Assembly: GCA_022539475.1 (NCBI GenBank)
Contig: VCMS01000313.1
Coordinates: 1-63,277 of the forward strand
Direction of reading: 5' to 3'
DNA: 63,277 nt
Source: Gracilaria domingensis
Taxonomy: Eukaryota; Rhodophyta; Florideophyceae; Gracilariales; Gracilariaceae
Part shown: positions 49,349 to 60,400 of the stretch, in pieces
How positions within the stretch are numbered: position 1 is the stretch's first letter
Layout of the letters: the number at the start of each line of letters is the position of its first letter
Notes under the pieces: generated by a model
What the model was told of the DNA's origin: nothing
Seen by the model: only the letters and a program-made list of their open reading frames with translations
Database searches by the model: none
Position numbers and translations under genes: made by a program

Positions 49349-51267
49349 TCACAATTACCGCGTTTTTCTTCTTTTTCGTTATCTCGGTCTGTCGACCGCC
49401 AAGACGCGCTTTCTTGTAGCGGCGAATGGAACAAAGGCCTCGCATCTAGGTGTCCTTCAGCACAGACGCGTCCTAAATACAGTAATACACCCCTCGAGTT
49501 GTGAGTAGAAAGGTACTTTTGTCTACAACTGTATCTGTACTGTTTTTTTGGCAACCTATCCATTCGAGAATCTGCTGAGGTCGAGATTGCATACCAGGGG
49601 AAGGAACTTCCTCCAAGGAAGGTTACATTTTTGGAAATAGGGTCCGCCAAACTCAAAGAGGTGTAAAAATTATTTTGCATGTTTCCAGTAGATAATCGAC
49701 AGGGATGACGAACAGAGTCCTATGACTCAGGGAAGGCATTTTTGACGATTGCTGGCCTTTCTGCTGAGGGAGCTCGTCTTTGAAGATCGCTCTGCAACAG
49801 TTCTCATTATGCTAGTGTGTCCATAAAAGAGAGATATATACATATATATTCACGTTGTTTACCAGATTTTGTAGACAACACTTATGGCAGGCAGAATATG
49901 TGCTCAATGCAAACACTCGATGTTCATCTGATTTCAGGATAAGTGCTTGTTGAAACAGGGCCTTGTCAGGACATAGGATGTCGATATTTGTACGAAGGTA
50001 GATTACATCACTGCATTGGACCAGTAGAAGAGTCTGGTAAACTTGTATTTTCCCCATGCACACGAGAAAAGGAAATTTCCTCACCTTGTTCGGTGAGTTG
50101 CGGTTCGTTGCTTCTTCTTCTTTGCTATCACTTTCCTTTCACTCTGGCTGGGTAGGTGGGATCAAATCGCGGAAAAGTCACTCGGCTTTAAAGGAACTCA
50201 CCCTCTAAATTCACTGAAACCTAGACGTTAACTGTTCGCAGCTGCCTTTGAAGTCCAAGCTGACTGCGCTGCACCGTCGCCGCCGTCTTCCGACACGTCT
50301 AAATATGTGTTAGCAGTCGTTTCCGCTACTGCCAACTTTTTTTGCATCTGTTACAGACGTGGCTGCCGCCACCTCCACACTTGCCGGTCTTCGTGCAAGT
50401 AAAGGTTGGTCTCGTTGTCTTCGGCTTCCTTTGGTCCCTTTGGTATCGTCCGTAATCGTCTACCTTTAGAACATAACATGCTCATTGTACAGGCCTTCAG
50501 TTCTATCTACACTACACACGAATAAGCTACGACGGTAGCCTTCCCTCGTACTTGAGCCAAAAGCCCAGACTTCGGAGTACGAGATAATACAACAGCGCGA
50601 AGCGGGTGAATCATACATACAGTTGTACGGTCATTAGATACAATTGCACATTATGCACTGCAAAACTACGTGTATTTTCATGTTATCGCGCTCATCACTC
50701 GCGTTGACAAAGAGATATTTACGATTTGGGAGGTAGGCGGAGGCGAAAGGCCCACTTTGCCTCATGCAGCTGGCACCAGCCGCTGCGTACAGCGTGTTGC
50801 CCTGAACAGCGTTGCTGCCCTGGGTGGGAGGTGTGGGCCTCAAAGACAAAGCTCGAGGAGAACGCAAGAGCGGAGCGGACGTTGGAGAACGGCGCGGAGA
50901 CTGGTGCTGGTTCGGTGCTGTAGGAGCTGGGACGAGCGCCTTATGGCCAATCTCCGCGCCGTCTCTGAATCGCTGATCCAAAGTCGCTCTCCGGTCCGCG
51001 ATAAATCGTCTTCTGCATGCTTGGAAATTCTAGTACGTGTAGTCACTACACTGTAGTGTAGTACGCCAGCGCTTACACGTCTTCGGCCGTCGACGGCGGC
51101 GGCATAGATCGCCGCTTTCTACGCTACTACTCGCTTTTCTTCGTCACGTCGGACAATAGCGAACTATATGCTTCATCCGTGAGCCAGTGATCAGGTTGGA
51201 GGAACCGCGGCAGGTGACAACCTTCATTTTTGTTCCCATTGTTCTAAGCGTTACCTCTTGATTCATC
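49349..51267. other. Intergenic, includes eS12 promoter and a repeat fragment
   Basis: No gene recognised. It contains an R1-related fragment (49735-49835) and an inverted repeat ACTACACT-GT-AGTGTAGT (51045-51062) about 205 bp before the eS12 start codon. Confidence 0.5.
49735..49835. repeat. Dispersed repeat family R1, deleted copy
   Basis: GACGATTGCTGGCCTTTCTG matches the left block of the 35.9-kb copy; CTTTGAAGATCGCTCTG and GCTAGTGTGTCCATAAA match its right block. The middle is missing. Confidence 0.6.
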
Positions 51268-51699
51268 ATGTCTGACGGTGACGTTCCGGTCGACGCAGTT
51301 CCAGAGGATGTCGGAGAGATGGACATTCTTAAGGCCCTTCAGGAAGTACTCAAGAAGTCTCTTGTTCATGATGGCCTGGTGCGTGGGTTGAATGAAGTCG
51401 CAAAGGCTTTGGATCGCGGTCAAGCTCAGCTGTGCATTCTGGCTTCCGATTGCGATGAACCCCGATACACCCGTCTCATCGAAGCGCTTTGCGCTGCTCA
51501 TGAAGTGGCCCTTGTGCGCGTGCCGGATAAGAAGCAACTTGGAGAATGGGCTGGACTTTGCAAGATTGATGAGGAGGGCAATGCTACTAAGGTGGTTGGC
51601 GCTACTAGTTGTGTTATCAAAGAGTTTGGAGAGAGTTCCCCTGGTTATGAATTCTTGTTGGAGTATTTGAAGGAGAACAAAGACGGTGGCGACGAATAA
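51268..51699 (+). CDS. RPS12: 40S ribosomal protein eS12
   Basis: 143 aa from the ATG at 51268. The L7Ae/L30e-like fold is plain: [25 protein letters not shown], then [32 protein letters not shown] and [16 protein letters not shown] are eS12 signatures. It sits at the beak of the small ribosomal subunit. Length is close to the human 132 aa. It is uninterrupted, which is notable because ribosomal protein genes are often spliced even in intron-poor genomes. It converges on the PTPS-like gene. Confidence 0.95.
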   Translation: MSDGDVPVDAVPEDVGEMDILKALQEVLKKSLVHDGLVRGLNEVAKALDRGQAQLCILASDCDEPRYTRLIEALCAAHEVALVRVPDKKQLGEWAGLCKIDEEGNATKVVGATSCVIKEFGESSPGYEFLLEYLKENKDGGDE

Positions 51700-51917
51700 C
51701 CTGTTTGTGTATCCGATCTGATGATGCGCTTTCTTCAACACCCGCTGTTGGCCGGACTATAGGCTTGGAACCGTTTATCTGTGACATCAACAGCTTGTGG
51801 TTTCGCGAGCGAGGATTTACGTGTATCGAAGCTCCCGAGCCCGAGGCGACAGTTGCAAAGGTCGTGGACATCACTTCGTTTGCGGGAGTGTACTTATCTG
51901 AGCTGATTAAAAGCACG

Positions 51918-52423
51918 TTATTCCACGACACCGGTATAACTCGCCCATGCCACATGCGATTCCTTCATCTTAATGCGAATCGCACCCACGAATCTACCCC
52001 TGAATCGATCAGCAACGTGATCAAACACCTGCCTACACATGAACTCCGTCGTAGTGTTTTGTTCTTTAAACTCATCCAATTCGTCCAAGTTCTTGTAGTT
52101 GAACCTCGACAGTACATCTTTCAGCACAGTGCTTGCTTCACCTATGTCTACTACCCAGTTGAGGTTGCTCTCTAGCTTGTCAGTTATGAACTCGCAGTCC
52201 ACTACATATGTAGCGCCGTGCATCTGTCAACGCGAGCAGAGCATGGCGAAATGGCTTTTTCAGTCAGATTCAGCTTCATTCGATTGTGTTTTGATTCGCT
52301 TTTGAGCGTGACTTCGACGAGGCGGGGGTTTTAACGACATACCTTCTGCGCCGGGCCAAATTCTTTCCCGGTGAACGAATGGGCTATCATCATCGAATCT
52401 CGGACGCATAACGAATAACCCAT
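51918..52423 (-). CDS. PTPS/QueD-like pterin synthase family protein, spliced (one 119-bp intron)
   Basis: Exon 1 is 52423-52343 (ATG at 52423), the intron 52342-52224, exon 2 52223-51918; 128 aa. The intron begins GTATGT and ends TTGACAG, phase 0. Joined, the N-terminus reads RDSMMIAHSF, then GPAQK joined to MHGATYVVDCEF, the pattern of 6-pyruvoyl-tetrahydropterin synthase relatives; later NTTTEFMCRQVFDHVAD and MKESHVAWASY match the family Glu motifs. Canonical enzymes have zinc-binding HxH (HGHxY) and a catalytic Cys four residues earlier. Here the second His is Ala and the Cys is absent, so activity may differ. Its 5' end lies about 110 bp from the start of element B. Confidence 0.8.
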
Positions 52424-52812
52424 ATTGACAGGCCTACTCCCCGATGCGCTTTGCCTCTTACCTTTTCTGTGCGTGAGGTATGAGAAGGTTGGATCAGATC
52501 GATTGCTACCAACCAGCAACTAATTCCGAAAGCAGTGTGGCCCGTCAAACGGTACACGGACAGGTGTGCGTGTCTACACTCCTGCGTTGTGCCCAACGCA
52601 GCGGTAATACAGAATATAGTTTAAAAATGCTTTATTATAGTTAATCCTATCTTAGGTTTAGTTAGTTTTCTACGCAGAATCTACCTTGCGTGTGGCCAGG
52701 AGGCGCCGCACTACAAGCAGGGCGACATGAGATTGTCTACTTAAGTGGCAGAGAGCGCTCCAACGCTGACCACCCGACCTCATCGGCTGTCAATTGCCAA
52801 ATTCGTGGTCAC

Positions 52813-52890
52813 CCACAGGAGGCGCCTGCGCTTGCGCAAATACACGTGCATTCCACGCTGTGTACTGCGTTGCGTAGGCGCCCCCTGTGG
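52813..52890. promoter_or_regulatory. Imperfect inverted repeat in U3 of element B
   Basis: Arms CCACAGGAGGCGCCTGCGC and GCGTAGGCGCCCCCTGTGG surround about 40 bp; AGGCGCC also occurs near 52699. A position in U3 suggests a regulatory or protein-binding role. Confidence 0.5.
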
Positions 52891-52977
52891 CGGCATATGC
52901 GCTTAAAGTATCTACCACCTACGCCTCTTATAGGCTAGTACGGTAGATACAACGCATCCATTGGCCAAGCCAACCGT

Positions 52978-53006
52978 ACCGTCGATTCCCGCCTGGAATC
53001 GACGGT
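52978..53006. promoter_or_regulatory. Perfect 12-bp hairpin just upstream of the LTR TATA box
   Basis: ACCGTCGATTCC, loop CGCCT, then the exact reverse complement. Repeated in copy 2 (61104-61132). It ends about 10 bp before the TATA-like CATAAAAG. Confidence 0.8.
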
Positions 53007-53015
53007 GCGGTTGTG

Positions 53016-53023
53016 CATAAAAG
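53016..53023 (+). promoter_or_regulatory. TATA-like box of element B 5' LTR
   Basis: CATAAAAG followed by GGCCGGAG and a pyrimidine-rich stretch. ATG-free sequence begins just here, consistent with transcription starting near 53045. Copy 2 equivalent near 61142. Confidence 0.65.
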
Positions 53024-53624
53024 GGCCGGAGCAGTCGCCTCCGACTCAACTCCGGCCAGACCACTTCCCTTCGACGACCTCCCCCCTCCACCCCCCCACA
53101 ACCTTCCAACCTCTCTCCTTTTCCCTTTGTCGTCCTCAACCTTTCCTCATCCCCTACTTCTCTCTCTACTTCTCCCCTTGGCGGCCTGGTCTCACCGCCC
53201 TCCCTCGCTCACTGCCACTCACACTGACCCTCTGTCTGGGCTCGTCCTGTGTGAGTAGGCAAAGCGTCTGCACCACCCTTCCATTGGGTTAGCCTTGTGC
53301 AGGCGTGACTCTGCCTTTCATTATCCGCTTTGTTTGGCCTTTCTTGTCTCTTTTGTTCCCTTCGTTGGTGTCTTTCGCTGTTGTTGGTCTATCTGCCATT
53401 CTGTCTTGCCCGAACTACCGTTGTTGTTGTCATCTTCGTTTGTTCCCCGTTTCTTGCTGTTTGGCGGCCTTCTGCTGCCTGCATCCGTTCTATTGCTTCC
53501 CGTTTCGGCCTTGGTCCCTGGTTTTGCTGGTTCTTTCGCGTTGCGATTCTGTTCCTCACATAGTGTTGCTTTGCACCTGTTGTTGCTAGACGCACTGTGT
53601 GATACAGCGTAAGGTTGTCCTTAA

Positions 53625-54152
53625 CCTACGGCCCTGAGGCAATCGTTCAAGAGTAGGTTGTCTACAGCTACTCTTTTGGCATTTTGTGTGACTACTAACG
53701 TTTCGTTTGTTTCACATCAAGTGCCAAGGTCTATCGTTTCATCCAGCGAGTATTCGTCCGTGGTCGATCCGGACGAGCGTATAGAAGAAGTCCCCGATCC
53801 CGTTCCTCAGATAAAGAAGTCGGCTGTTCAGCCTCTTGACGGGCCACGCGAGCGCCACATCTTTCGTGTAGCCCACCAGAAGGAGAAGCGCCGTCGTAAC
53901 CCCCCGCCACGTAAGCAAATCCTAAAGCGCTGCCGCGTCTGCGACATTAAGGTTCAGAGTCAACGCCAGCTTGAAGTTCACCAAGCAGGCCGACGCCATC
54001 GTAGAGCCGTACGTCGCGCCAACTACACCGAGCAGGACATCCACTGCGAGGTTTGTGACATCAAGTTCTCCGAAGCTCACGATCTGCGTGTGCACTACAG
54101 AAGCCGTCGCCATCGTGCGACCCTTAGGAAGAAGAACAATACTATCTATTAG
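53625..54152 (+). CDS. ATG-less ORF with two C2H2 zinc fingers in element B leader (copy 1)
   Basis: Open from 53625 to the TAG at 54150-54152, with no ATG codon in any frame. The middle is acidic (VVDPDERIEEVPDPVPQ), then basic (KEKRRRNPPPRKQ). Two similar fingers follow: CRVCDIKVQSQRQLEVHQAGRRH and HCEVCDIKFSEAHDLRVHYRSRRH, each C-X2-C-X12-H-X5-H, the U1/ZnF-met type often found in RNA-binding proteins. Near-cognate codons at the start are ACG (53628), CTG (53634, purine at -3) and TTG (53658, purine at -3). A leader intron (donor GTGAGT 53251, acceptor ending 53667) would also be in frame but supplies no ATG. It might bind element RNA. The copy at 61752-62279 appears unchanged. Confidence 0.6.
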   Translation, partial: PTALRQSFKSRLSTATLLAFCVTTNVSFVSHQVPRSIVSSSEYSSVVDPDERIEEVPDPVPQIKKSAVQPLDGPRERHIFRVAHQKEKRRRNPPPRKQILKRCRVCDIKVQSQRQLEVHQAGRRHRRAVRRANYTEQDIHCEVCDIKFSEAHDLRVHYRSRRHRATLRKKNNTIY

Positions 54153-54437
54153 AGCACAGGTCTCTCTTTTCATTGTCCAGTTGTGACACATTTCTATTCA
54201 TATCTCATTACATATATTATCCTTGTTTGTTCTTCTTTATCTTCTCGCCTATCGTTTGGTATCCCTCTTCTGTTCTTGTGTTCGTGCTTTGTTGTTTGGC
54301 TTCTGCCGCACTCTATCTACGTAAGCTTATATTTGGCTAGTGCTTCTTCGTCCGATTGGACTGGTACTCTACGAGAGCAAACTTTATTTTCATTGTTTTT
54401 GCCCCCTTTGGCTGTAACCGCCGGCGCCATCACAAAA

Positions 54438-57400
54438 ATGGCGTTTTCATGGTACTCTCGCCGAGGTGCCCTTGGCCCCGATACTATGGACACCTCGACG
54501 CCTCTCTTCGACGGATACAATTCCGATGTTCGTCGATTTCTCTTTTTCTTCGAGAACGTTGCCACCCGTGGAAAGCCTGATGAGGAGCGTTCCTCCGAAA
54601 TCTTGGGCTTCCTAAGTGGTGACGCCTTCGATCATTATTATAATAATTTCTCTGTAGATGGCGTGCTCACCCCGAACGCGGCCAACTACATATCAGTTAA
54701 GAAGTCCCTGCTCGATCGCTTTGGCGCTGCTGAGGAACCCGAGGAGTATATCCGAGAAGCTGTGACTGCCCGTTTGGACTACGGTGATCTCCTTGGTTCC
54801 CTCCAGCGCATGGACGCTTGCTTCGACAAGGCCGAGTTCAACGCGAAGGCCAAGTTCGGCCTTCTCCGTAAAGCGGTTATGGAGTACGCAGACCTAGCTC
54901 AGTTTGTGATATTCCGCGGAGCAAGCGACTATAAGTCGTTGAAAGACCTCATCAAATCCTTTGTGGCCGGCAAAAAGGCCCTCGGAGCAGGTGGTTCACT
55001 GGCGTTTATGCCTCCTCCGAAGAAAGTGTTACAAAGGAGGCCCGTCGACCCTTCTGATAGGGATCCCACTGCAGACAAGGTGGATCAGCTAGCTAGTCAG
55101 CTTGCAGAACTCACTCTCTTGATGAAGAAGAAGTCAGGACCACCTCCGAAGGCTGATGGAGAGCAAGTTTGTGGCTACTGTCAGAAGCCTGGTCACTTTT
55201 CTACTCGCTGTCCACAGAATCCGCATCGCGATACGCGTTGTGGGGGTTGTGGAAAGATGGGACATTCCATCGCAACGTGTTGGAAGCGCCATTCGGAAAA
55301 GAAGGTCCGTTTCGATGCCGAAAATCAGAAAGAAATCCCGGAAGTTCCCAGACCCAACCAAGTTTCTGTAGTCACCGAGGATGACGTTCAGGATCGCGAG
55401 ACTGTAGCGATGGCCAAACGAGCCGCTGATGGCGCCCCATTGCCAAAGCAGGCCCGCCTGGAACATCGGGTTGGTGTCAAGGAGCTTCTGAACCCAGCAA
55501 GCGACACCCCATTTCGCTTGATTCGCTCAGCTACGCGTAATCGATCCGGGAAGCCTAAGAAGGCCTCCACAAAGAAGCTCTCTGGTAAGTCAATGCTCCA
55601 GGAGCACGCCGGAAAGTATAACGTAATGGAGGAGCTCGCGAATGCCCCGACCGGGCTCACATTCGGTCAACTCATTCGCGGGGACGCCGATGCGGCCAAG
55701 AAAGATCTGCGTCGAATCATCTCTGGCCGTTCAACGACCAGAAAGGTCAATGCGACCCAGGTCGAGCGTGAAAACTCTCGTCTTAAGGTTGTGCCTATTA
55801 CAGTCTATGGGACCATGACCCAAGCCCTCCTGGACTCTGGCGCTGTCCCGAATCTAATGTCAGCAGAACTAGCGGACCATCTGCTACTGACACCGAACCC
55901 CACTGAAAGGACGATTAAAGTAGCTGATGGCAATGTTGCCCGCATTCGTGGTACTCTAGAGGGCGTTCCTGTAAGGTTCGATGACCTCCGAGTATCCCTC
56001 GAGTTTCTTGTTATCGAGAAGCCCCCCTTCGATGTAATCATCGGGAACCCCACGCTAGAAAAGCTGCATGCCTGTATCGATCTTGGTACACAAGAAGTCA
56101 CCATGAGTTACAACAAGAAGCACGTCGTTATAGGACTCGACTCCGATCGTTCCGGATTAGAAGCATTTGTCCCGTTGTCTGAGACAGATAGCGAAGATTT
56201 CACGTCAGACTCTGATGCTATCCCGTCTGACTCTGAAGATGAGTCGGAGGACTTTGCTAACCTCCCCCTTCCAAAGCAGCGAACAACTGGTGGCGCCGAA
56301 GTGACCCTAGTGGCAGTAATGGAAAGGGATGGGGACGCAGGATCCCAGGATGGCGAAGAGGAGAACGATGGTGAGGAAGAACCCGCCAATGTGACAGCGC
56401 AGCCCACCCAAGCCGGGCCGTTCGAAGGACCTCAAGTATCTGACCAAGCCCGTCGACCGACTCAGGCTGAAGATTCCAACGGCCCTAACTTCACCTGGCG
56501 TACCATCGGGACTCAGATCCATCTGGATAGTTTGACCGCGGAGCGTGGGGAGAACCCTCATGCAAATAATGTGCATATTGCCGGACCCGATGGCCCACAA
56601 ATTCCTCCAGAGGGAGAAAGGGTGGCAGTCGGACCAGCACCGCGTCAGCAATCCCAGCTGATCTCCCAGTATGATGATGACGAGGATCGACGATTCGAAG
56701 ACGCGGAGGAAGAAGTGCAGGCAGATCCCCCTGTCGAAGAAAGGTCCGGACCCAATCCCTCCTCCTTCCAGAGCGAGTCTACGGATACCAGCGTACAGCC
56801 AGAAGATGTGAATGTCGTGATTCCTACAAGTATTGCACCCAGAGCTAATAACGCCAGCGAGGACAGTGAAGTCCGGCCTCCTGACGATGGGCCCGTAGGT
56901 GAAAGCCCGGCGGAGTTCCCAGACGGTAGTGACGATGAGGACGACTCCTCACCGGAGGAAGTAGACCTCATTGGCTCACCACTCTACCGCGACTCTGACC
57001 TTACCATCCCGATCAGAGACGAAGTAGTTCTGCTTCCTTTAGCCGAAGGACAGTCAGTTACTGACTTCTTGGACGTGCGGGTTCAATTGCGACATCCAGT
57101 ACCGTCACCCGCGCGTCCCCCTCATCTAGAAGCACAGAACTTACCGCTCAACCGCGTAGGAATACTGGAGGACGACGACTCCGGCGGTTATGTCATAGCA
57201 TTTGAAGAAGAACTACCTCCGGACGAAATCGACGCCCAGACCCCGGGAGATGATGAGCATTCACAAGACCCAAGCCGCGACGAGGAAGTTGTGGCCGAGC
57301 CTACGTGCCCAGCGCAAGACATTGAGTATTCTCTGCAAGATCCAATTGCGCAAGATTCACTCGGTCGCACGCTCGACCGACGTGATTACCCCCCCGACAC

Positions 57401-60400
57401 CAACAAGGAGGAGGTGATTCTAGAACGGATCTCTCATCTCCCAAGGGATAGACGGGTGGACCTCCTCGCTGTTCTGGATAACTTGAATGTCATAGCATGG
57501 TCCTTGTATGATCTTAGGCCCTCTGACGTGCCGGTAACGCACAGGTTTGACCTCAGTGTCCGGACCCCAATTCATTCGAAGGTCCGAAGGCTACCCCCAA
57601 AGCATGACGACGTTGTTCGGAAAGAGGTTGACAAAATGTTGTCCGCCGGGATCATCAAGCCGTCCACCTCTCCTTGGTCCTTCCCAGTTGTCATCGCACA
57701 TAAGAAGGATGGAAAGCCCCGATTCTGTGTCGACTATCGGGGTCTGAACCAGGTCATGACGCCCGACAGGTGGCCCCTACCAAACATGGAACAGATCTTT
57801 GACGATTTGGGTGGTTGTTCGTTCTTCACGACCCTAGACCTTTTCTCCGGATACTGGCAGGTGCGTATGGCCCCTGACTGCAAAGAAATGACGACTTTTG
57901 TTTGTCGTCGGGGAACCTTCCAATTTGAAGTCATGCCTTTTGGTCTCATGAATGCCCCAGCCACGTTTCAAAGGATGATGGACGCGGTCCTTCATGGGGT
58001 GGAGTTTGCTCGCGTCTATATAGACGACGTTGTCATCTTCTCGAGAAGCCTGGAAGAACATTTGTACCACCTAACCAGGGTGCTCGAGATCCTTGCAAGT
58101 CATGGTCTGAAGATAAAAATATCCAAATGTGATTTTGCACAGCCCCGTATCAAACTGCTTGGTCACGTCATCGACAAGGAGGGCACTTCGGTTGATCAAG
58201 ACAAGATCGACGTCATCCAAAAGGCCCCCGAACCATCGACGGTAACCGAGCTCCGAAGTTTTCTCGGTCTAGCCAGTTATTATCGAAGGTTCATAAAGGA
58301 TTTCGCAAATACGTCAGCAGTATTGCATGCTGCCACTACAGGGAAGGGAAAGCTGAATTTCACCAATGAGATGAAGACAGCGTTTAATGATCTAAAGGGA
58401 AAGTTAGTTTCCCCGCCGGTCTTAGCATTTCCCGACTTTGAGAAGCCTTTTAGAGTTGAAACCGATGCTTCTTCAGTCGCGCTTGGTGCCGTTCTGTCAC
58501 AAAAGAAAGAGGACGGAATGTATCACCCAATTCAATTTGCCAGTCGCACGCTTAATGCCGCCGAGCGAAAGTATTCTACTTGCGAGAAAGAGGCCCTAGC
58601 CGTGGTCTTTGCCTTGAAGAAGTTTCGCATGTATCTACTCGGAGGTCTCCCCTTTGAGCTTGTTACGGACCACCAAGCTCTGAAGTATGCATTCCAAAAG
58701 AAGGACATTCACGGGCGCCTAGCCCGATGGATGGACCTGCTAGCGGAATACGAGTTCGTTATAGTCTATAGATCTGGCGATAAGAATCGGGCTGCCGACT
58801 ATCTCTCTCGCTTTGCCGTTGGGGATCCACCGGAGCCGGATGATGACGTGTCTGTTGTACTGAATGCAACGGACGAGGTCTATGACTTGGAGCCCTTCTG
58901 CGCGCACATCAAGTTGTACCTTGCCGCCTTTTCTTTTCCTGAAGAAGACCCTAAGATCCGCGCTTTGATTAAGAGGAATGCGAAAAAGTTCTTCCTTTGG
59001 GGAGGTCTCCTCTATCGCCGTACCAAGAAAGGATTAAGAATGGTACCCTCTGTAAGCAAGCGCCGTGGCATCCTCTCATCCTTTCATGATGACATAGGAC
59101 ATTGGGACTTGGAGGCTACTAAGGATCTGGTCCAGTTCCGATTCTGGTGGCCTGGAATGTACCCCGACATCGTTTCATATGTTCGCAGTTGTGATGGGTG
59201 TCAGTTCACAACACCCCTGCTTAAGTACCGGCCAGGACAAAGAGCCCCATTGACTGGCCTATTTCATACATTCTCTGTGGACTTCGCCGGTCCTCTTCCG
59301 GCTACCAAGAATGGCAACCGTTTTGCTCTGATTGGTGTAGAACACATAACAGGATGGCCTATTGCCGCGGCCTACGGTAATCAGACCTCTACCACCGTCA
59401 TTCACTTTGTTCGATCTCAGATCGTTTCCCCGTTTGGTCCCCCGCTGACGATCGTGTCCGACAACTTCAGTTCCTTCAAAGCCAAGGCAGTCGAGGCATA
59501 CATGGAAAGTAAGAAGATATCCCTCAAGCCCACCATGGCCTATGCCCCTATGTCTAATGGCCGTGCTGAAAGAATGGTTGGAACCATCAAGAAATCGATT
59601 GCCAAGACAATCTTCAATAAGGGACAAGAATGGGATGAAGCCCTCGAGCAAATACTTTACGGATACAGGAGGCGCCGGCTGGGTGGCGGGTTTTCTCCTT
59701 TTGAGCTCATGTATGGCACAGTCCCGCGGATGAGCTCAGACGACCTACCCCCGCTCATCGTAGATCCAACCCCCACTAATCGTCATCATGAACTACTTGC
59801 AAATTCCGCAGGCAGAGCTTCCAGAGTTCTATCTCAACCCAATCGACAAGACGACCCCAAGTCCGGGCACCGGTTCAACGTCGGTGATGAGGTCTTGGTG
59901 ATACATGGGAAGGCTCTGAATCCCAACGTGAAATGGCCTGCCTTTCAGTCAAAATTCTACGGACCCTGTAAGGTGGTTAAGGCCAGGCACCCCCGATATG
60001 TCCTAGTGTCCCCTCATAATCGCTACACTAGAGAAGGGGTCCACGCCCGCCGGCTCAAGCGGTATCATCGCCGACCAGTTCATCTGCAGGACGAGGTGGT
60101 AGCCACTATTACGGAAGGCGAAGACACCCCTGTCCCATATCCCACTCAGATCACTGTAATGCCACTCCGCGTTGACTACAATATCCTCACTGCACCCCAC
60201 CTCTCGTGTCACTTTATCATTGGAGGGAAAAGCATACATTCATGGCTTAGCCCTTTGAACGTCTCTATCCCGGAGGTGGAAAGGGTTACCTGGACGCTGA
60301 CGCATGCCTCACTCGCCCTGTTCTCAATCTCGGGCCCGTTCTTGAGTCGTAGAGGAGGATCTATCTTAAGAACATTATTTCGACGTGTGCACCAGAACTA

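Larger units (their letters stand above)
52536..55151 (+). repeat. Direct repeat unit 1 (LTR + leader + gag 5' half)
   Basis: Matches 60662-63277 over about 2.6 kb. I noticed only two differences, both in homopolymers: seven versus eight C (copy 1 near 53091-53097) and five versus four A just before the gag ATG. The net offset is 8126. Confidence 0.9.

Noticed and set aside
54183..54437. N-terminal extension of gag in element B
   Set aside because: No ATG, and the frame is broken in copy 2 by a 1-nt difference just before the gag ATG.
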